A stretch of 64,000 nucleotides of DNA from Delphinus delphis. Lineage: Eukaryota > Chordata > Mammalia > Artiodactyla > Delphinidae. The stretch covers positions 90,653,488 through 90,717,487 of the forward strand of contig NC_082692.2 of the NCBI RefSeq assembly GCF_949987515.2, read 5' to 3'. A model generated the notes under the pieces. That model ran no database searches. It saw only the letters and a list, made by a program, of their open reading frames with translations, and was not told the origin of the DNA. Made by a program: the position numbers and the translations under genes. Positions 46,151 to 58,805 of the stretch are shown piece after piece (the stretch's first letter is position 1; each line of letters opens with the position of its first letter).

Positions 46151-47127
46151 TAATCTGTAAATGTTATCATCTCTTAAATCTGGCTTTTGAGTGCAAGGGT
46201 GTCATAGTAATTTATGAACATTTCTGTGGGATAGAAGTATTTAATAATTGAAAATATTAAATAATAAAAAATACTTGTCTTTTTATAGTTACTTTTCCCA
46301 CAAGCCATATCTTGATCAGTTTGATGCTTTTTTTCCCCTGTGCTTTTATACCATTCAAGCACATAATAAAATCTTTTTTTTTTTCTAGTGAGTGACTGAA
46401 TCATTTTTAGATGTGATGCTCTACTTTTAATGTTTACGTTGACTCTTCAGTACAGTCACAGGGTTTGTTGTAAGATCTAACCCAAGAGTCTGAAATAACT
46501 TGACAGTAGTGAAATGTGAGCTGTTATTTCAACTATGTACTTAATAATCACATGAGATGATGATGTAGTTTGGAAGTCAACATCAGGTGGACATTTGTGC
46601 TCCGAGTGAGCTGGAGAAATTCAGGCAGAGAAAAATACTTAAAGCCTTTTCCCTAGCCCACCGCATAAACCATTTGATTTGAGCATGATTAATACTCTCA
46701 GAAAGACCCACTTGTTTGAGTAGAATGGATGGAAAAGGAAGTAGTGGCTCGAACTGTCTGATTCCCTATTGCTCCACCTTTGGGAGATTTCACCACGCAA
46801 ATAATCTCTCTAGACGTGGGAGTGCCTGGGGATGCTGACAGCCGATAAAGTCTGGTCTTCCTCTCCTTTCATCATCTTCTGAGGTAAAATAATCAACAAG
46901 AGAGGTTTAAGAAACCCTCTAATACGTTAGCAAAGTCATATTGACCATTCTATGGAAAAGCTCATCTTTCTACTAGGCTTTCTTGAAAATAAATATGTAT
47001 GCTTCGTGTGCTGATACGTTCAATACAGAATTCAAAACAATGAAACAGCTATTTGTGTTTATACAATAGAGATAGTTCTCAAGAGCAGTAAGTTCAGTAG
47101 GGTAACTCTCTAACTTATCCTCTAAAT
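46151..47127. other. Intronic sequence, no recognised feature
   Basis: AT-rich, with a T-run near 46374-46383. No repeat order or exon recognised. Confidence 0.4.
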
Positions 47128-47139
47128 AAGTTAATTAAA

Positions 47140-47430
47140 AAATAAGGATTATCAGACTTGTGGTTGCCAACGGGGAGGGGAGGAGAAGGATGGACTGGGA
47201 ATGTTGCGTTGCTAGATGGAAACTATTACATTTAGAATGGATAAACAACGTGGTCCTACTGTACAGCACAGGGAACTATATCCAGTCTCCTGGGATAAAC
47301 CATAATGGAAAAGAATATAAAAAAAGAATGTGTATATGTGTATAACTGAGTCACTTTGCTGTACAGCAGAGACTGGCACAACATTGTAAATCAGCTGTAC
47401 TTCAAGTAAAAATAAAAGATGTGAAAAAAA
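47140..47430 (+). mobile_element. L1 3' end insertion
   Basis: 'tatcagacttgtggttgcc', 'ctactgtacagcacagggaactatatcc', 'gtataactgagtcactttgctgtacagcag', 'acattgtaaatcagctgtacttcaag' is the 3' UTR of a cetartiodactyl L1. Flanks AAAAAATAAGGATTA (about 47138) and AAAAAATTAAGGACTA (about 47424) look like a slightly diverged TSD. Confidence 0.85.
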
Positions 47431-49626
47431 TTAAGGACTATAAATGAGTTTCTTCTCATTGTACTTTCTAAAGAAAATAAATCTTTGGGGCTTGAAAAAT
47501 TAAATGCTAAATATATTTCCTATAGGCATGTTTCTGTATTATATACATGTATATTTCTATAATATATAGTATGTATTAAAATCATATATTTTCTCTTTTA
47601 AAAACTCTTCTATTTTTCAATTTTTAAATAAATTCTCTCCCTTACTATAAATAAAACGGTAATTTTAGATTTGCATAGCCTTACATATGGCATCATTTTG
47701 TTTCATTATACAAATGTCATCAGTGATTTCATACTCACAAAAATTTATTGTCTTCACCTTAATTTGGAACATGTTCACCCAAACAAAAATATATGTTTAT
47801 CTTTTGTCCTTTTGATTTATTTATAATGTCTTATTGATTTCTCTCTCCCTAGACCTGCCCTGTTCGTGGCACTTGTCAGGTACTTAAATGTCTATTGACT
47901 GGGTAAAGCAGCGTCCGTATTATAAGTAAATATAAAATACCAAGTTTTACAAAAGCACTTGCCATGTGGTGTGCCACCCCCATCCCACTTTTTCTCCATA
48001 GTCCGTATTAGTATGTCTGTGCCTTTACTTGTTTGATTTTTGTCTGTCTCCTTCCATAGAATGTACACTCCAAGAAGATAGGGATTTTATTGTCCCTACT
48101 GCTTTACCCACCTGGAAAAGTGTGTGTCACATAACAAGTGTATTACAAATTTTTCATCAAGGAACAAATACTGGTTTGCAATAGCTCTAAAGCAGATTGT
48201 TAAAGAAAAGGCAAGGAATCGGAATCCTCCTTTAATTTTCTTCTCCCAGGATTTTAACACGGAATTAAGCTTTTTGAGCATTTCCTATAAGAATATTCAG
48301 GATTCACTTCATCTCTTCTTATCAAGGGTGCTGTTTCCAAATGTAGCAGTGATCATTTTGCTTCTACTGGACCTTTAGGAAATTGACTGCCTTTTGCATA
48401 GTGACCTAGGGTCTAGGAGAGTTTTCTTACTGTAGTGATTGTAATCTTCTGTTACTAAAGAAAAACACCCAAAATGTGAAAGAGTATCTCTGATACCTTA
48501 GTCCTTATTTGCATAATGAGATAATTTTATTTCTTGGGTAACCATCCTGAAGGCACTTTTTCTAAGTCTTTAGAAACCTGTGACTATTTTTAAATTACCG
48601 TTGCTGTACATGATAAAGTTTAAGTCTGTGGCCTTCAGAGATGATTCGGTTAATCAGTTCTAACATCTCTTTTTGGCAGCATTGCTTTTTACGTGTGTGT
48701 GTTTGCTCTCCTCAACTTTTTTGCAGTAGTTTCCACTGAATCATATTTCAGCACTTGGAGAAACTCATAACAACTTGTCATCTAGTAAAACCTCACACTT
48801 TGTGCATTTTGCAGTTGTGGGGGTGGATCGATGTGCTGTGAGTGTACAAAACCTTGATGTAACAGCAGGCGGTAGGTGGAGAAGAAAACACGAAAAAAAA
48901 TTGTGTTAGTTTGCTTTTCTGAGAAATTTAAGTATATCTTCTAAGACTGATATCAGAGCATTTAAAAATTATAAACATGCAGCCAAGTGGGAGAACAGCT
49001 ATTATGAACATTGTAGAGTGTTTTATCTGAGAATGTGGTGGTGTTTTCCACTGCCAAAAAGAAATTGACATGGTATTCCACTAATAACTTGGGGTAAATA
49101 CATTTTCAAGTATATGATGCAGGAAGGTATTTGACCTGGAAGGGGTACTTAAATTTGTGTTGATTTTTAACACATTTTTATGAGGCTCTCTTGAACATTT
49201 AGGAAATACGGGTTGGAGGAGACTGGCCATGGTGCCTTGGCTGTCTGTAGTGTAACAGACTGCCCCTGTGGCATCTCTTAGACAGATGACTCTAAAATTT
49301 TTAATTACATTTTTTAACGTCAGGTGAGGTTTGCTTTTAAGTGCACCAAACCTATAGTGAGATGAACTACTAGGTGTCCTAGTTTTATTCAGACTGCATA
49401 GGGGCTGGAATATTGTAAAGCTGTGTCCACAAAGATTCTATTCCATATGCCCAGAAGATAACATTTTAATGGCTAGGAACACTGTACTGTGTTCCATTTG
49501 AAGTCTACTGTTCAACTTAATATAACCAAACGTATATATGCTTTTGGAATTGGAGCACACGCAGGTGCTTTGGCAGCAGGTTTGAAGTCGAGATATGACA
49601 TATATTAATACTAGTTGCACAAAGTA
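47431..49626. other. Intronic sequence, little recognised
   Basis: 48050-48150 ('agaatgtacactccaagaagatagggattttattg') resembles an L2 3' end in forward orientation. The remainder of the 2.2 kb holds no recognised repeat or exon. Confidence 0.4.
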
Positions 49627-49641
49627 GAGAACGTTATTATT

Positions 49642-49857
49642 ATTTTTTTCAATTTTTAATTAATTTTTTATACAGCAGGTTCTTATTAGTCATCCATTTT
49701 ATACACATCAGTGTATACATGTCAATTCCAGTCGCCCAATTCATCCCACCCCCACCCCCACCCCACCGCCACTTTCCCCCCTTGGTGTCCATACGTTTGT
49801 TCCCTACATCTGTGTCTCTATTTCTGCCCTGCAAACTGGTTCATCTGGACCATTTTT
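49642..49857 (-). repeat. L1 3' UTR with a G-quadruplex-type tract
   Basis: On the L1 sense strand (minus), 49745-49764 has four G-runs of 3, 5, 5 and 4 or more bases separated by single bases (complement CCCACCCCCACCCCCACCCC). This meets the usual G4 pattern. G-rich tracts in the 3' UTR are a known L1 trait. Confidence 0.85.
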
Positions 49858-52800
49858 CTAGGTTCCACATATATGCGTTAACATACGATATTTGTTCTTC
49901 TCTTTCTGACTTACTTCCCTCTGTATGACAGTCTCTAGGTCCATCCACATCTCTACAAGTGACTCAATTTCATTTTTTATGGCTGAGTAATATTCCATTG
50001 CATATATGTACCATATCTTCTTTATCCATTCACCCATCAATAGGCATTTAGGTTGCTTCCATGACCTGGCTATTGTAAATAGTGCAGCAATGAACATTGG
50101 GGTGCATGTGTCTTTTTGAATTATGGTTTTCTCCGGGTATATGCCCAGTAGTGGGATTGCTGGGTCATCTGGTAATTCTATTTTTAGTTTTTTAAGGAAC
50201 CTCCCTACTGTTCTCCATAGTGGCTGTATCAATTTACATTCCCACTAACAGTGCAAGAGGGTTCCCTTTTCTCGACACCCTCTGCAGCATTTGTTGTTTG
50301 TAGATTTTCTGATGATGCCTGTTCTAACTGGTGTGAGGTGATACCTCATGGTAGGTTTCATTTGCATTTCTTTAATAATTAGTGATGTTGAGCAGCTTTT
50401 CATGTGCTTCTTGGCCATCTGCATGTCTTCTTTGGAGAAATGTCTATTTAGGTCTTCTGCCCATTTTTTGATTGGGTTGTTTGTTTTTTTTAATATTGAG
50501 CTGCATGAGCTGTTTATATGTTTTGGAGATTAATCCTTTGTCCGTTGATTCGTTTGCAAATATTTTCTCCCGTTCTGAGGGTTGTCTTTTCATCTTGTTT
50601 GTAGTTTACTTTGCTTTGCAAAAGCTTTCAAGTTTCATTAGGTCCCATTTGTTTATTTTTGTTTTTATTTCCATTACTGTAGGAGGAGGATCAAAAAAGA
50701 TCTTGCTGTGATTTATGTCAAAGAATCTTCTTCCTATGTTTTCATCTAAGAGTTGTATAGTGTCCGGTCTTACATTTAGGTCTCTAATCCATTTTGAGTT
50801 TATATTTGTGTTTGGTGTTAGAGAGTGTTCTAATTTCATTCTTTTACATGTTGCTGTCCAGTTTTCCCAGCACCACTTATTGAAGAGACTGTCTTTTCTC
50901 CATTGTATATCCTTGCCTCCTTTGTCATAGATTAGTTGACCATAGGTGCATGGGTTTATCTCTGGGCTTTCTGTCCTGTTCCATTGATCTATATTTCTCT
51001 TTTTGTGCCAGTACCATATTGTCTTGATTACCTTAGCTTTGTAATACAGTCTGAAGTCAGGGAGTCTGCTTCCTCTAGCTCCGTTTTTTTCCCTCAAGAC
51101 TGCTTTGGCGATTCGGGGTCTTTTGTGTCTCCATACAAATTTTAAGATTTTTTTGTTCTAGTTCTGTAAAACATGTCATTGGCTATTTGATAGGGATTGC
51201 ATTGAATCTGTAGATTGCTTTGGGTAGTATAGTCATTTTCACAATATTGATTCTTCCAATCCAAGAACATGGAATATCTCTCCATCTGTTGGTATCATCT
51301 TTAATTTCTTTCAACATTGTCTTATAGTTTTCGGCATACAGGTCTTTTGTCTCCCTAGGTAGGTTTATTCCTAGGTATTTTATTCTTTTTGTTGCAACGG
51401 TAAATGGGAGTGTTTCTTTAATTTCTCTTTCAGATTTTTCATTATTAGTGTATAGGAATGCAAGAGATTTCTATGCATTAATTTTGTATCCTACAACTTT
51501 GCCACATTCATTGATTAGCTCTAGCAGTTTTCTGGTGGCATCTTTACGATTCTCTATGTATAGTATCATGTCATCTGCAAACAGTGACAGTTTTACTTCT
51601 TCTTTTCCAATTTGTATCCCTTTTATTTTGTTTTCTTCTCTGCTTGCCATGGCTACGACTTCCAAAACTATGTTGAGTAATAGTGGTGAGAGTGGACATC
51701 CTTGTCTTGTGCCTGATCTTAGAGGAAATGCTTTCAGTTTTTCACCATTGAGAATGATGTTTGCTGTGGGTTTGTCATTTATGGCCTTTTTAATGTGGAG
51801 GTAAGTTCCCTCTATGCCCACTTTTTGGAGAATTTTTATCATAAATGGATGTTGAATTTTTTCAAAAGCTATTTCTGCATCTATTGAGATGATCATATGG
51901 TTTTTCTTCTTCAATTTGTTAATATGATGTATCACTATGATTGATTTGCATATGTTGAAGAATCCTTGCATCCCTGGGATAAATCCCACTTGGTCATGGT
52001 GTATGATCCTTTTAATGTGTTGTTGGATTCTGTTTGCTAATATTTTGTTGAGGATTTTTGCATCTATATTCATGAGTGATATTGGTCTGTAATTTTCGTG
52101 TTCTGTACTGTCTTTGTCTGGTTTTGGTATCAAGGTGATGGTGGCCTCATAGAATGAGTTTGGGAGTGTTCCTTCCTCTCCAATTTTTGGAAGAGTTTGA
52201 GAAGGATGGGTGTTAGCTCTTCTCTAAATGTTTGAAAGAATTCACCTGTGAAGACATCTGGGTTTGGAGTTTTGTTTGTTGGAAGATTTTTAATCACCGT
52301 TTCAATTTCATTACTTGTGATTGGTCTGTCCATATTTTCTTTTTCTTCCTGGGTCAGTCTTGGAAGGTTTTACCTTTCTAAGAATTTGTCCATTTCTTCT
52401 AGGTTGTCCATTTTATTGGCATAGAGTTGCTTGTAGTAATCTCTTATAATCCTTTGTATTTCTGCAGTGTCAGTTGTGATTTCTCCTTTTTCATTTCTAA
52501 TTTTTATTGATTTCAGGCCTCTCCATCTTTTTCTTGATGAGTCTGGCTAAAGGTTTATCAATTTTGTTTATCTTCTCAAAGAACCAGCTTTTAGTTTTAT
52601 TGATCTTTCCTATTGTTTTCTGTTTCTTAATTCACTTATTTCTGCTCTGATCTTAATGATTCTGTCCCTTTTGCTATCTTTGGGTTTTGTTTGTTCTTCT
52701 TTTTCTACTTCCTTTAGGTGTAAGTTTAGATTGTTTATTTGAGATTTTTCATGTTTCTTGAGGTAGGATTGTATTGCAGTAAACTTCCCTCTTCGAACTG

Positions 52801-53655
52801 CACTTGCTGCATCCCATAGGTTTTGGATCATCATGTTTTCGATGTTTCAAAGATTTCCTCTTTGATATCTTCAGTGATCTCTTGGTTATTTAGTAACGTA
52901 TTCTTAGGCTCCATGTGTTTGTGTTTTTTATGTTTTCTTCCCTGTAATTGATTTCTAACCTCATAGCCTTGTGGTCGGAAAAGTTGCTTGATATGGTTTC
53001 AATTTTCTTAAATTTACCGAGGCTTAATTTGTGACCCAAGATATGATCTGTCCTGGAGAATGTTCTGTGTGCACCTGGGAAGAAAATGTAATCTGCTGAT
53101 TTTGGATGGAATGTCCTATAAATATCAATTAAATCTATCTGGTCTATTGTGTCATTTAAAGCTTGTGTTTCCTTACTAATTTTCTGTCTGGATGATCTGT
53201 CCATTGGTGTAAGTTAGATGTTAAGGTCCCCCACTATTATTGTGTTACTGTAGATTTCCTCTTTTCTAGCTGTTAGCATTTCCTTATGTATTGAGGTGTT
53301 CCTATGTTGGGTGCATATATATTTATAATTGTTATATCTTCCTCTTGGACTGATCCCTTGATCATTATGTAGTGTCATTCCTTGTTTCCTGTAACATTTT
53401 TTATTTTACAGTCTATTTTATCTGATCTGAGTATTGCTACTCTAGCTTTCTTTTGATTTCCATTTGCATGGAGTATCTTTTTGCATCCCCTCACTTTCAG
53501 TCTGAATGTGTCCCTAGGTCTGAAGTGGGTCTCTTGTAGCCATCATATATATGGGTCTCATTTTTGTATCCATTCAGCAAACCTGTGTCTTTTGGTTGGA
53601 GCATTTAATCCATTCACTTTTAAGGTGATTATCGATATGATGTTCTTATTACCAT
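49858..53655 (-). pseudogene. L1 ORF2p pseudogene (endonuclease, reverse transcriptase)
   Basis: Domains in order on the - strand: endonuclease pieces (MDRSSRQKISKET, then TDHILGHK where IDH is usual, SDHKAMRLE) in 52890-53204; reverse transcriptase with [36 protein letters not shown] and an intact FADDMILY in 51471-52133; the 'thumb' and C-terminal part in 50606-51097 and 49858-50232 ([18 protein letters not shown]). [10 protein letters not shown] has become [10 protein letters not shown], so a catalytic aspartate of the first RT motif region may be altered. Several stops and frameshifts make it inactive. Confidence 0.93.
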
Positions 53656-53713
53656 TTTCTTAATTGTTTTGGGTTTGTTTTTGTAGGTCCTTTTCTTCCC
53701 TGGTGTTTCCCAC

Positions 53714-54604
53714 TTAGAGAAGTTCCTTTAGCACTTGTTGTAGAGCTGGTTTGGTGGTGCTGATATTATCTTAGCTTTTGCTTGTCTGTAAAGCTTTTGA
53801 TTTCTCCATCGAATCTGAATGAGATCCTTGCTGGGTAAAGTAATCTTGTTTGTAGGTTCTTCCCTTCATCACTTTATTATGTCAGTCCGTTCTGGCTTGT
53901 TGATTTTCTGCTGAGAAATCAGCTGTTAACCTTATGGGAGTTCCTTTGTATGTTGTCATTTTTCCCTTGCTGCTTTCAGTAAATTTTTTTGTCTTTAATT
54001 TTTGCCAATTTGATTACTATGTGTCTTGGAGTGTTTCTCCTTGGGTTTATCCTGTATGGGACTCTTTGCACTTCCTGGACTTGGGTGGCTATTTCCTTTC
54101 CCATGTTAGGGAAGTTTTCAACTATAATCTCTTCAAATATTTTCTCAGGTCCTTTCTCTCTTCTCCTTCTGGGACCCGTATAATGCACATGTTGTTGCGT
54201 TTAATGTTGTCCCAGAGGACTCTTAGGGTGTCTTCATTTCTTTTCATTCTTTTTTCTTTATTCTGTTCTGCAGCAGTGAATTCCACCATTCTGTCTTCCA
54301 GGTCACTTATCCGGTCTTCTGCCTCAGTTGTTCTGCTATTGATTCCTTCTAGTGTATTTTTCATTTCAGTTATTGTGTTGTTCATCTCTGTTTGTTTTTT
54401 CTTTAATTCTTCTAGATCTTTGTTAAACATTTCTTGCATCTTCTCACTCTTTGCCTCCATTCTTTTTCTGAGGTCCTGGATCATCTTCACTGTCGTTATT
54501 CTGAATTCTTTTTCTGGGAGGTTGCCTATGTCCACTTCATTTAGTTGTTTTTCTTGGATTTTGTCTTGTTCCTTTATCTGGTGCATAGTCCTCTGCTTTT
54601 TCAT
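53714..54604 (-). pseudogene. L1 ORF1p pseudogene
   Basis: The start at 54604 opens MKKQRTMHQIKEQDKIQEK. The coiled-coil part (MEAKSEKMQEMFNKDLEEL and on) and the first half of the RRM-like domain (WDNIKRNNMCIIRVPEGEE) are in one frame. A frameshift near 54150 moves the rest (IFEEIIVENFPNMGKEIATQ) to another frame, which then stops at 53976. The expected end codon is at 53714. It keeps more of the original frame than the copy at 25710. Confidence 0.9.
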
Positions 54605-55513
54605 CTTATCTGTCTTTCTGTGAATGTGATTTTTGTTCCACAGGCTGCAGGATTGTAGTTCTTCTTGCTTCTGCTGTCTGCCCTCTGGTGGATGAGGCTA
54701 TCTAAGGGGCTTGTGCAAGATTCCTGTTGGGAGGGACTGATGGCGGGTAGAGCTGGCTGTTGCTTTGGTGGGCAGAGCTCAGTAAAACTTTAATCCACAT
54801 GTCTGCTGATTAGTGGGGCTGGGTTCCCTCCCTGTTGGTTGTTTGGCCTGAGGCGACCCAACACTGGAGCCTACCCAGGCTCTTTAGTAGGGCTAATGAT
54901 GGACTCTGGGAGGGCTCATGCCAAGGAGTACTTCCCAGAAATTCTGCTGCCAGTGTCCTTGTCCTCACAGTGACACACAGCCACCCCCTGCTTCTCCAGG
55001 AGACCCTCCAACACTAGCAGGTATGTAGGTCTGGTTCAGTCTCCTGTGGTGTCACTGCTCCTTCCCTTGTGTCCCGATGAGCACACTACTTTCTGTGTGC
55101 CCTCCAAGAGTGGAGTCCCTGTTTCCCCCAGTCCTGTCGAAGTCCAGCAATCAAATCCCACTAGCCTTCAAAGTCTGATTCTCTAGGAATTACTCCTCCT
55201 GTTGCTGGACCCCCAGATTGGGAAGCCTGACGTGGGGCTCAGAACCTTCTCTCCAGTGAGTGGACTTATGTGGTATAAATGTTCTCCAGTTGTGAGTACC
55301 CACCCAGCAGTTACGGGATTTGATTTTATTGTGATTGCGTCCCTCCTGCCGTCTCATTGTGGCTTCTCCTTTGTCTTTGGATGTGGGGTATATTTTTTGG
55401 TGAGTTCCAGTGTCTTCCTTTCAATGATTGTTCAGCAGTCAGTTGTGATTCTGGTGTTCTTGTAAGAGGAAGTGAGAGCACGTCCTTCTACTCTGCCATC
55501 TTGAACCAATCTG
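54605..55513 (-). promoter_or_regulatory. L1 5' UTR (internal promoter region)
   Basis: Collinear with the 5' UTR of the first L1, with the CAAGATGG motif at its start. Because the element lies antisense to CNTN4, any leftover promoter activity would fire antisense to the host gene from its sense side. That is inference. Confidence 0.65.
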
Positions 55514-55528
55514 GAGAATGTTATTATT

Positions 55529-56849
55529 GCTAAGGGAATTTAGTGAGGAAGATGTGGCTTTCAGTCCAGTAGAGTGATGCAGATAAAAGATATCTTCTGG
55601 GTTATTTGAATTAGGGATTTCATGTGATAAGCTACATTTCTTATTTCTTACTGTTTAAAGAAATCAACATGTACTTTATGATACCTTTATTACAGATGGA
55701 AATAGAGTAGTATCCCAAGATGGAGACATTTAATTTAGTCAAATTCAGCTATACAAACTTAAAATGAAAGGGAAGGATGAGAGAAATAGCAATTTAAATA
55801 ACGTGAGCAATTTCTCACACTTTTTGACACAAAGAGTGCTAAGCTGAGTGACCTTGAGATGGGAGAAGCGAATCACCTGGTGACTCAGTAGATCCCATTT
55901 CATTTCATGTGTGACTAAAGGAAGAATGTTAGGGCACTGCCCATGAGCATATGTTTAAAAATATAATATGGTTAAAATATATTTTGCATATTATAACAGG
56001 AGCCGGTAGCTGCAGATCAGTAGTGCAGTGGCATAAGGTTTGGGTTTTTTTCCCCCTGTTCATTTGCTGTGCCATTCTGAGAATGACCACTTAGGTTCCT
56101 TTCAGATTGCTGCCATAGTTCTAAGCCCAGATGGAGACTCCAGGTCCAGTGGAAAACATTCTGTTTCTTCTCTTATATTTTATTAGTGATGATACCTTCC
56201 CCCAGACACTCCCCCAGCCTGTTTCTCCTCACTTCTTCTTGGCCAGAATTGCATCACACACCTAAACCAGTCCCTGGCAAGGAAAATGATACCATGATGA
56301 TGTGCTTAGATCAGCCATAATTCAATCACTGGCTTGGGTGCGGGCCCTTATTGTCTAATGCATAAGGCCAACCATTAGATTCTGCCAGAAAAGAGGAACG
56401 GGAGTAAACAGTGGTAAGGTAGGCAAATGAGTTCTGCCACATATTTATTCACTAACGTGTTGTAAAGGACTGGTTTTATTTCACATTTTTACATTAATAG
56501 TACTTTATAAAGTGGTATACTCACGACTTTATTGCGCATTGTACTTCATGGGCAATGAAAAGGCGTATTGTGGGGATAATTGTGACTCAGACTTTTGCCT
56601 TAAGATTGGTGTTGGAATATAATGCACACATAAGGTGAGAACTCAAGTGTAGCATCAAGATCTGCCTAAGTTTACCCTTTATCCTTCCTGGGTGTATAAG
56701 CATTCTCCTTAAGGATGAATAGAGAACCAAGTTTGCTGTTAAAAAAAGTTTGATCAGCAACTTACGTGTTTGTCTTTTTGGAAAGAAAGCCAGTGTAGAG
56801 TAACTCTACATTAAATAAACCTCACAAAATCTATCCAGCTACCTAGCTA
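55529..56849. other. Intronic sequence, no recognised feature
   Basis: A weak reversed MIR may lie near 55680-55760. Nothing else nameable. Confidence 0.4.
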
Positions 56850-56869
56850 TTCAAACAAAAAAAAGAAAA

Positions 56870-58015
56870 AATACTGTACCTTCTGTATGCTTGTCACTGT
56901 TCTGACCATTGTGGATAGAGGACAGAATGAGACAGTTAAGGTTCCTGTTCTTACAGAGTTTACATTCTGTTGTGGAAAGAAAAAATAAGCAAATATGTCA
57001 ACTAGAAAAAAAAAAAAACAGTAAAAAGTTACATGGTGTAAAGTGCTCTGATAACAGTCAAATGGGTGGCTGTTTTGGTGGGTCAAGTAAGTTCGCTCTG
57101 AGGAATTGGCACTGAAGCTGAAATCTAAATGAAAAGAAGGAGCCTGCGTGTGAAAGTCCAAGGAGGTGCTGGCTAAACACTGGGAATAGCTAGTGCCAAG
57201 ACCTGTAGGTGGGAATGAACTTAAAATGCAGGGAGCAGAGGGAGGCAGGGAGATGAGGTCAGAGAGGACCACAGGGGCCAGATCATGGGGAATTGTGTAA
57301 TCAAATGTAAAAAGATATTTATTCCAAGCACGTTGGGAAGCCATTGGAAAGTTCCATGTTGAGAAGTGATGAGCACATACTGGATGGGGTGGGGACAGTA
57401 TCATAGGGAAGCAATCAAAGTACAGCTAGGGGATTAAGAGGTACAGACTATTATGTATAAAATAAGCTACAGGATATATTGTACAATGCAGAGAATATAG
57501 CCAATATTTTATAATAACTATAAATGGAGTATAACTTTTAAAATTGTGAATCACTATATTATACACCTGTAACTTATATAATACTGTACATCAACTACAC
57601 TTCAATGTTTTTTTAAATGTACAGTTGGGAGGTTGTTGCCCAGGTGACAGATGTCAGTGGATAAGACCAAGGTGGTAGCAGTGAAATGTACAAAATATGT
57701 ACAGATTTGGGATGTGGTGGGAAGTAGGGAAATGAGAGAAAGGATTACTCTCTAGATGTTTGGCTTAAGCTACAGAGTAGAGGGAGGAATTGTTTTCTCC
57801 TAAGACGGGTAGGAAGCAAGATTGTTGGGGAAAGGTGATGGGAAGAATCAGGAGTTCTCTTTTGGCCCTATTAATTCAGATGTGCCTCTTGTGTGCCTCT
57901 GGACATCCTGATGGAGATACCAAGTAAGCAGTTGGGTACAACAGCCTAGAGTTCCAGGAAGAAACTAGGTCTGCCGATAGAGATTTGGGAGTCATCTGCA
58001 TATAAAAAAGCAGAG
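56870..58015 (-). repeat. L2-type LINE (reverse), split by an L1 3' end
   Basis: 56885-57420: 'cttgtcactgttctgaccattgtgg', 'gttcttacagagtttacattctg', 'gggagatgaggtcagagaggaccacaggggccagatcatgg', 'gttgggaagccattgg'. 57617-58015: 'gataagaccaaggtggtagcagtg', 'gatggagataccaagtaagcagttggg', 'gatttgggagtcatctgcatat'. Both parts are collinear with one old repeat. A 185-codon antisense ORF across it (56847-57404) is a by-product. Confidence 0.6.
57425..57616 (+). mobile_element. L1 3' end insertion inside the L2
   Basis: 'gggattaagaggtacagactattatg', 'aaaataagctacaggatatattgtac', 'tttataataactataaatggag', 'tgaatcactatattatacacctg', 'catcaactacacttcaatg' then a T/A-rich tail is a common cetartiodactyl L1 3' end. 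Flanking AAGTACAG and AATGTACAG may be a short TSD. Confidence 0.85.
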
Positions 58016-58329
58016 ACGTGCCCACACAGTTATTTTAATTAATTCCACAGTGCATTGCAAAGTATAATTTGGATGACTGAAAACTGACGGGTACTTATTT
58101 ATTGAAACATTTGTCTTGAAAATTTGTTGACAACATGATTTCTGAGAAATTAATTTATTGTTCATGACAAGCAGTGATGGCTCATTTCATCAAAGTTTCC
58201 CTAAAAGATAAAGAAAGTTTTATAGCATCAGCTTTGGCTTGCTTTGAAAATTGTTTTTGTACGTCATTGTTTGAAGTTAGCAATAAAATACTCTGCTTTT
58301 ACTTCATAAATCAAACAAGGACACAATTT

Positions 58330-58625
58330 TTAAATAGTCTATATCATATTAATTAAGCTCTGAAACAAGGCAAGCATTACAGCCATTTATAACAGGGTAT
58401 TGCATAAGTTGTTAATCAATGAGAAAAGCAACCAATTAACAAGCCAGTAGTCAGCATTTTGAGCAGAAGTCGGTGACTTTCAGCTTAATTAAACCTTGCA
58501 GGTGTCAGTGATGATATGAAAGAATCTTTAATCTGTTTGTGTCTAAATTGCCCCAGATCATTTTCACATCTGTACATCTTTAAGTCCTCTATGTGTTTTG
58601 AGGGAGGTAAAGGGATTTGTGTCTT
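58330..58625. promoter_or_regulatory. Candidate conserved non-coding element
   Basis: Non-repetitive block with TTAATTAAGC (58349), GTTAATCAATGAG (58411), CCAATTAACAAGCC (58431), GCTTAATTAAACC (58482) and an E-box CAGGTG (58499). The density of homeodomain-type cores without repeat features suggests an enhancer-like element. Conservation not tested. Confidence 0.3.
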
Positions 58626-58805
58626 AAAACACTTTACATTTTTAACAGCGCTTTTTAAAACTAAATTGTTGATATTTCTCTTGGATTAAGACAACAGAAT
58701 GAAATTCTTGAACTATTTCACTCAAAAAGTAATATACTTAGAGTGTTGATTAAATTCCACATACAAAAAATAATTTTTAAAAACCTGCTGAAAGAGTAAG
58801 TGAGG

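Larger units (their letters stand above)
49642..55513 (-). mobile_element. L1 LINE, near full length, inactive (reverse)
   Basis: About 5.87 kb. The 3' T-rich tail is at the left, then 3' UTR, ORF2, ORF1 and a roughly 0.9-kb 5' UTR ending with CCATCTTG (55496-55503, CAAGATGG on the - strand) right at the insertion edge. A 15-base TSD with one mismatch brackets it: GAGAACGTTATTATT (49627-49641) and GAGAATGTTATTATT (55514-55528). Both ORFs carry frameshifts and stops, so it cannot move on its own. It is in opposite orientation to the L1 at 24816. Confidence 0.95.

Noticed and set aside
53934..54623. 229-codon + strand ORF at 53.9-54.6 kb
   Set aside because: It is the antisense shadow of L1 ORF1 on the - strand.
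56847..57404. 185-codon antisense ORF with a signal-like N-terminus
   Set aside because: It is the antisense reading of an L2-type repeat. Low-complexity phenylalanine runs come from A-tracts on the other strand.
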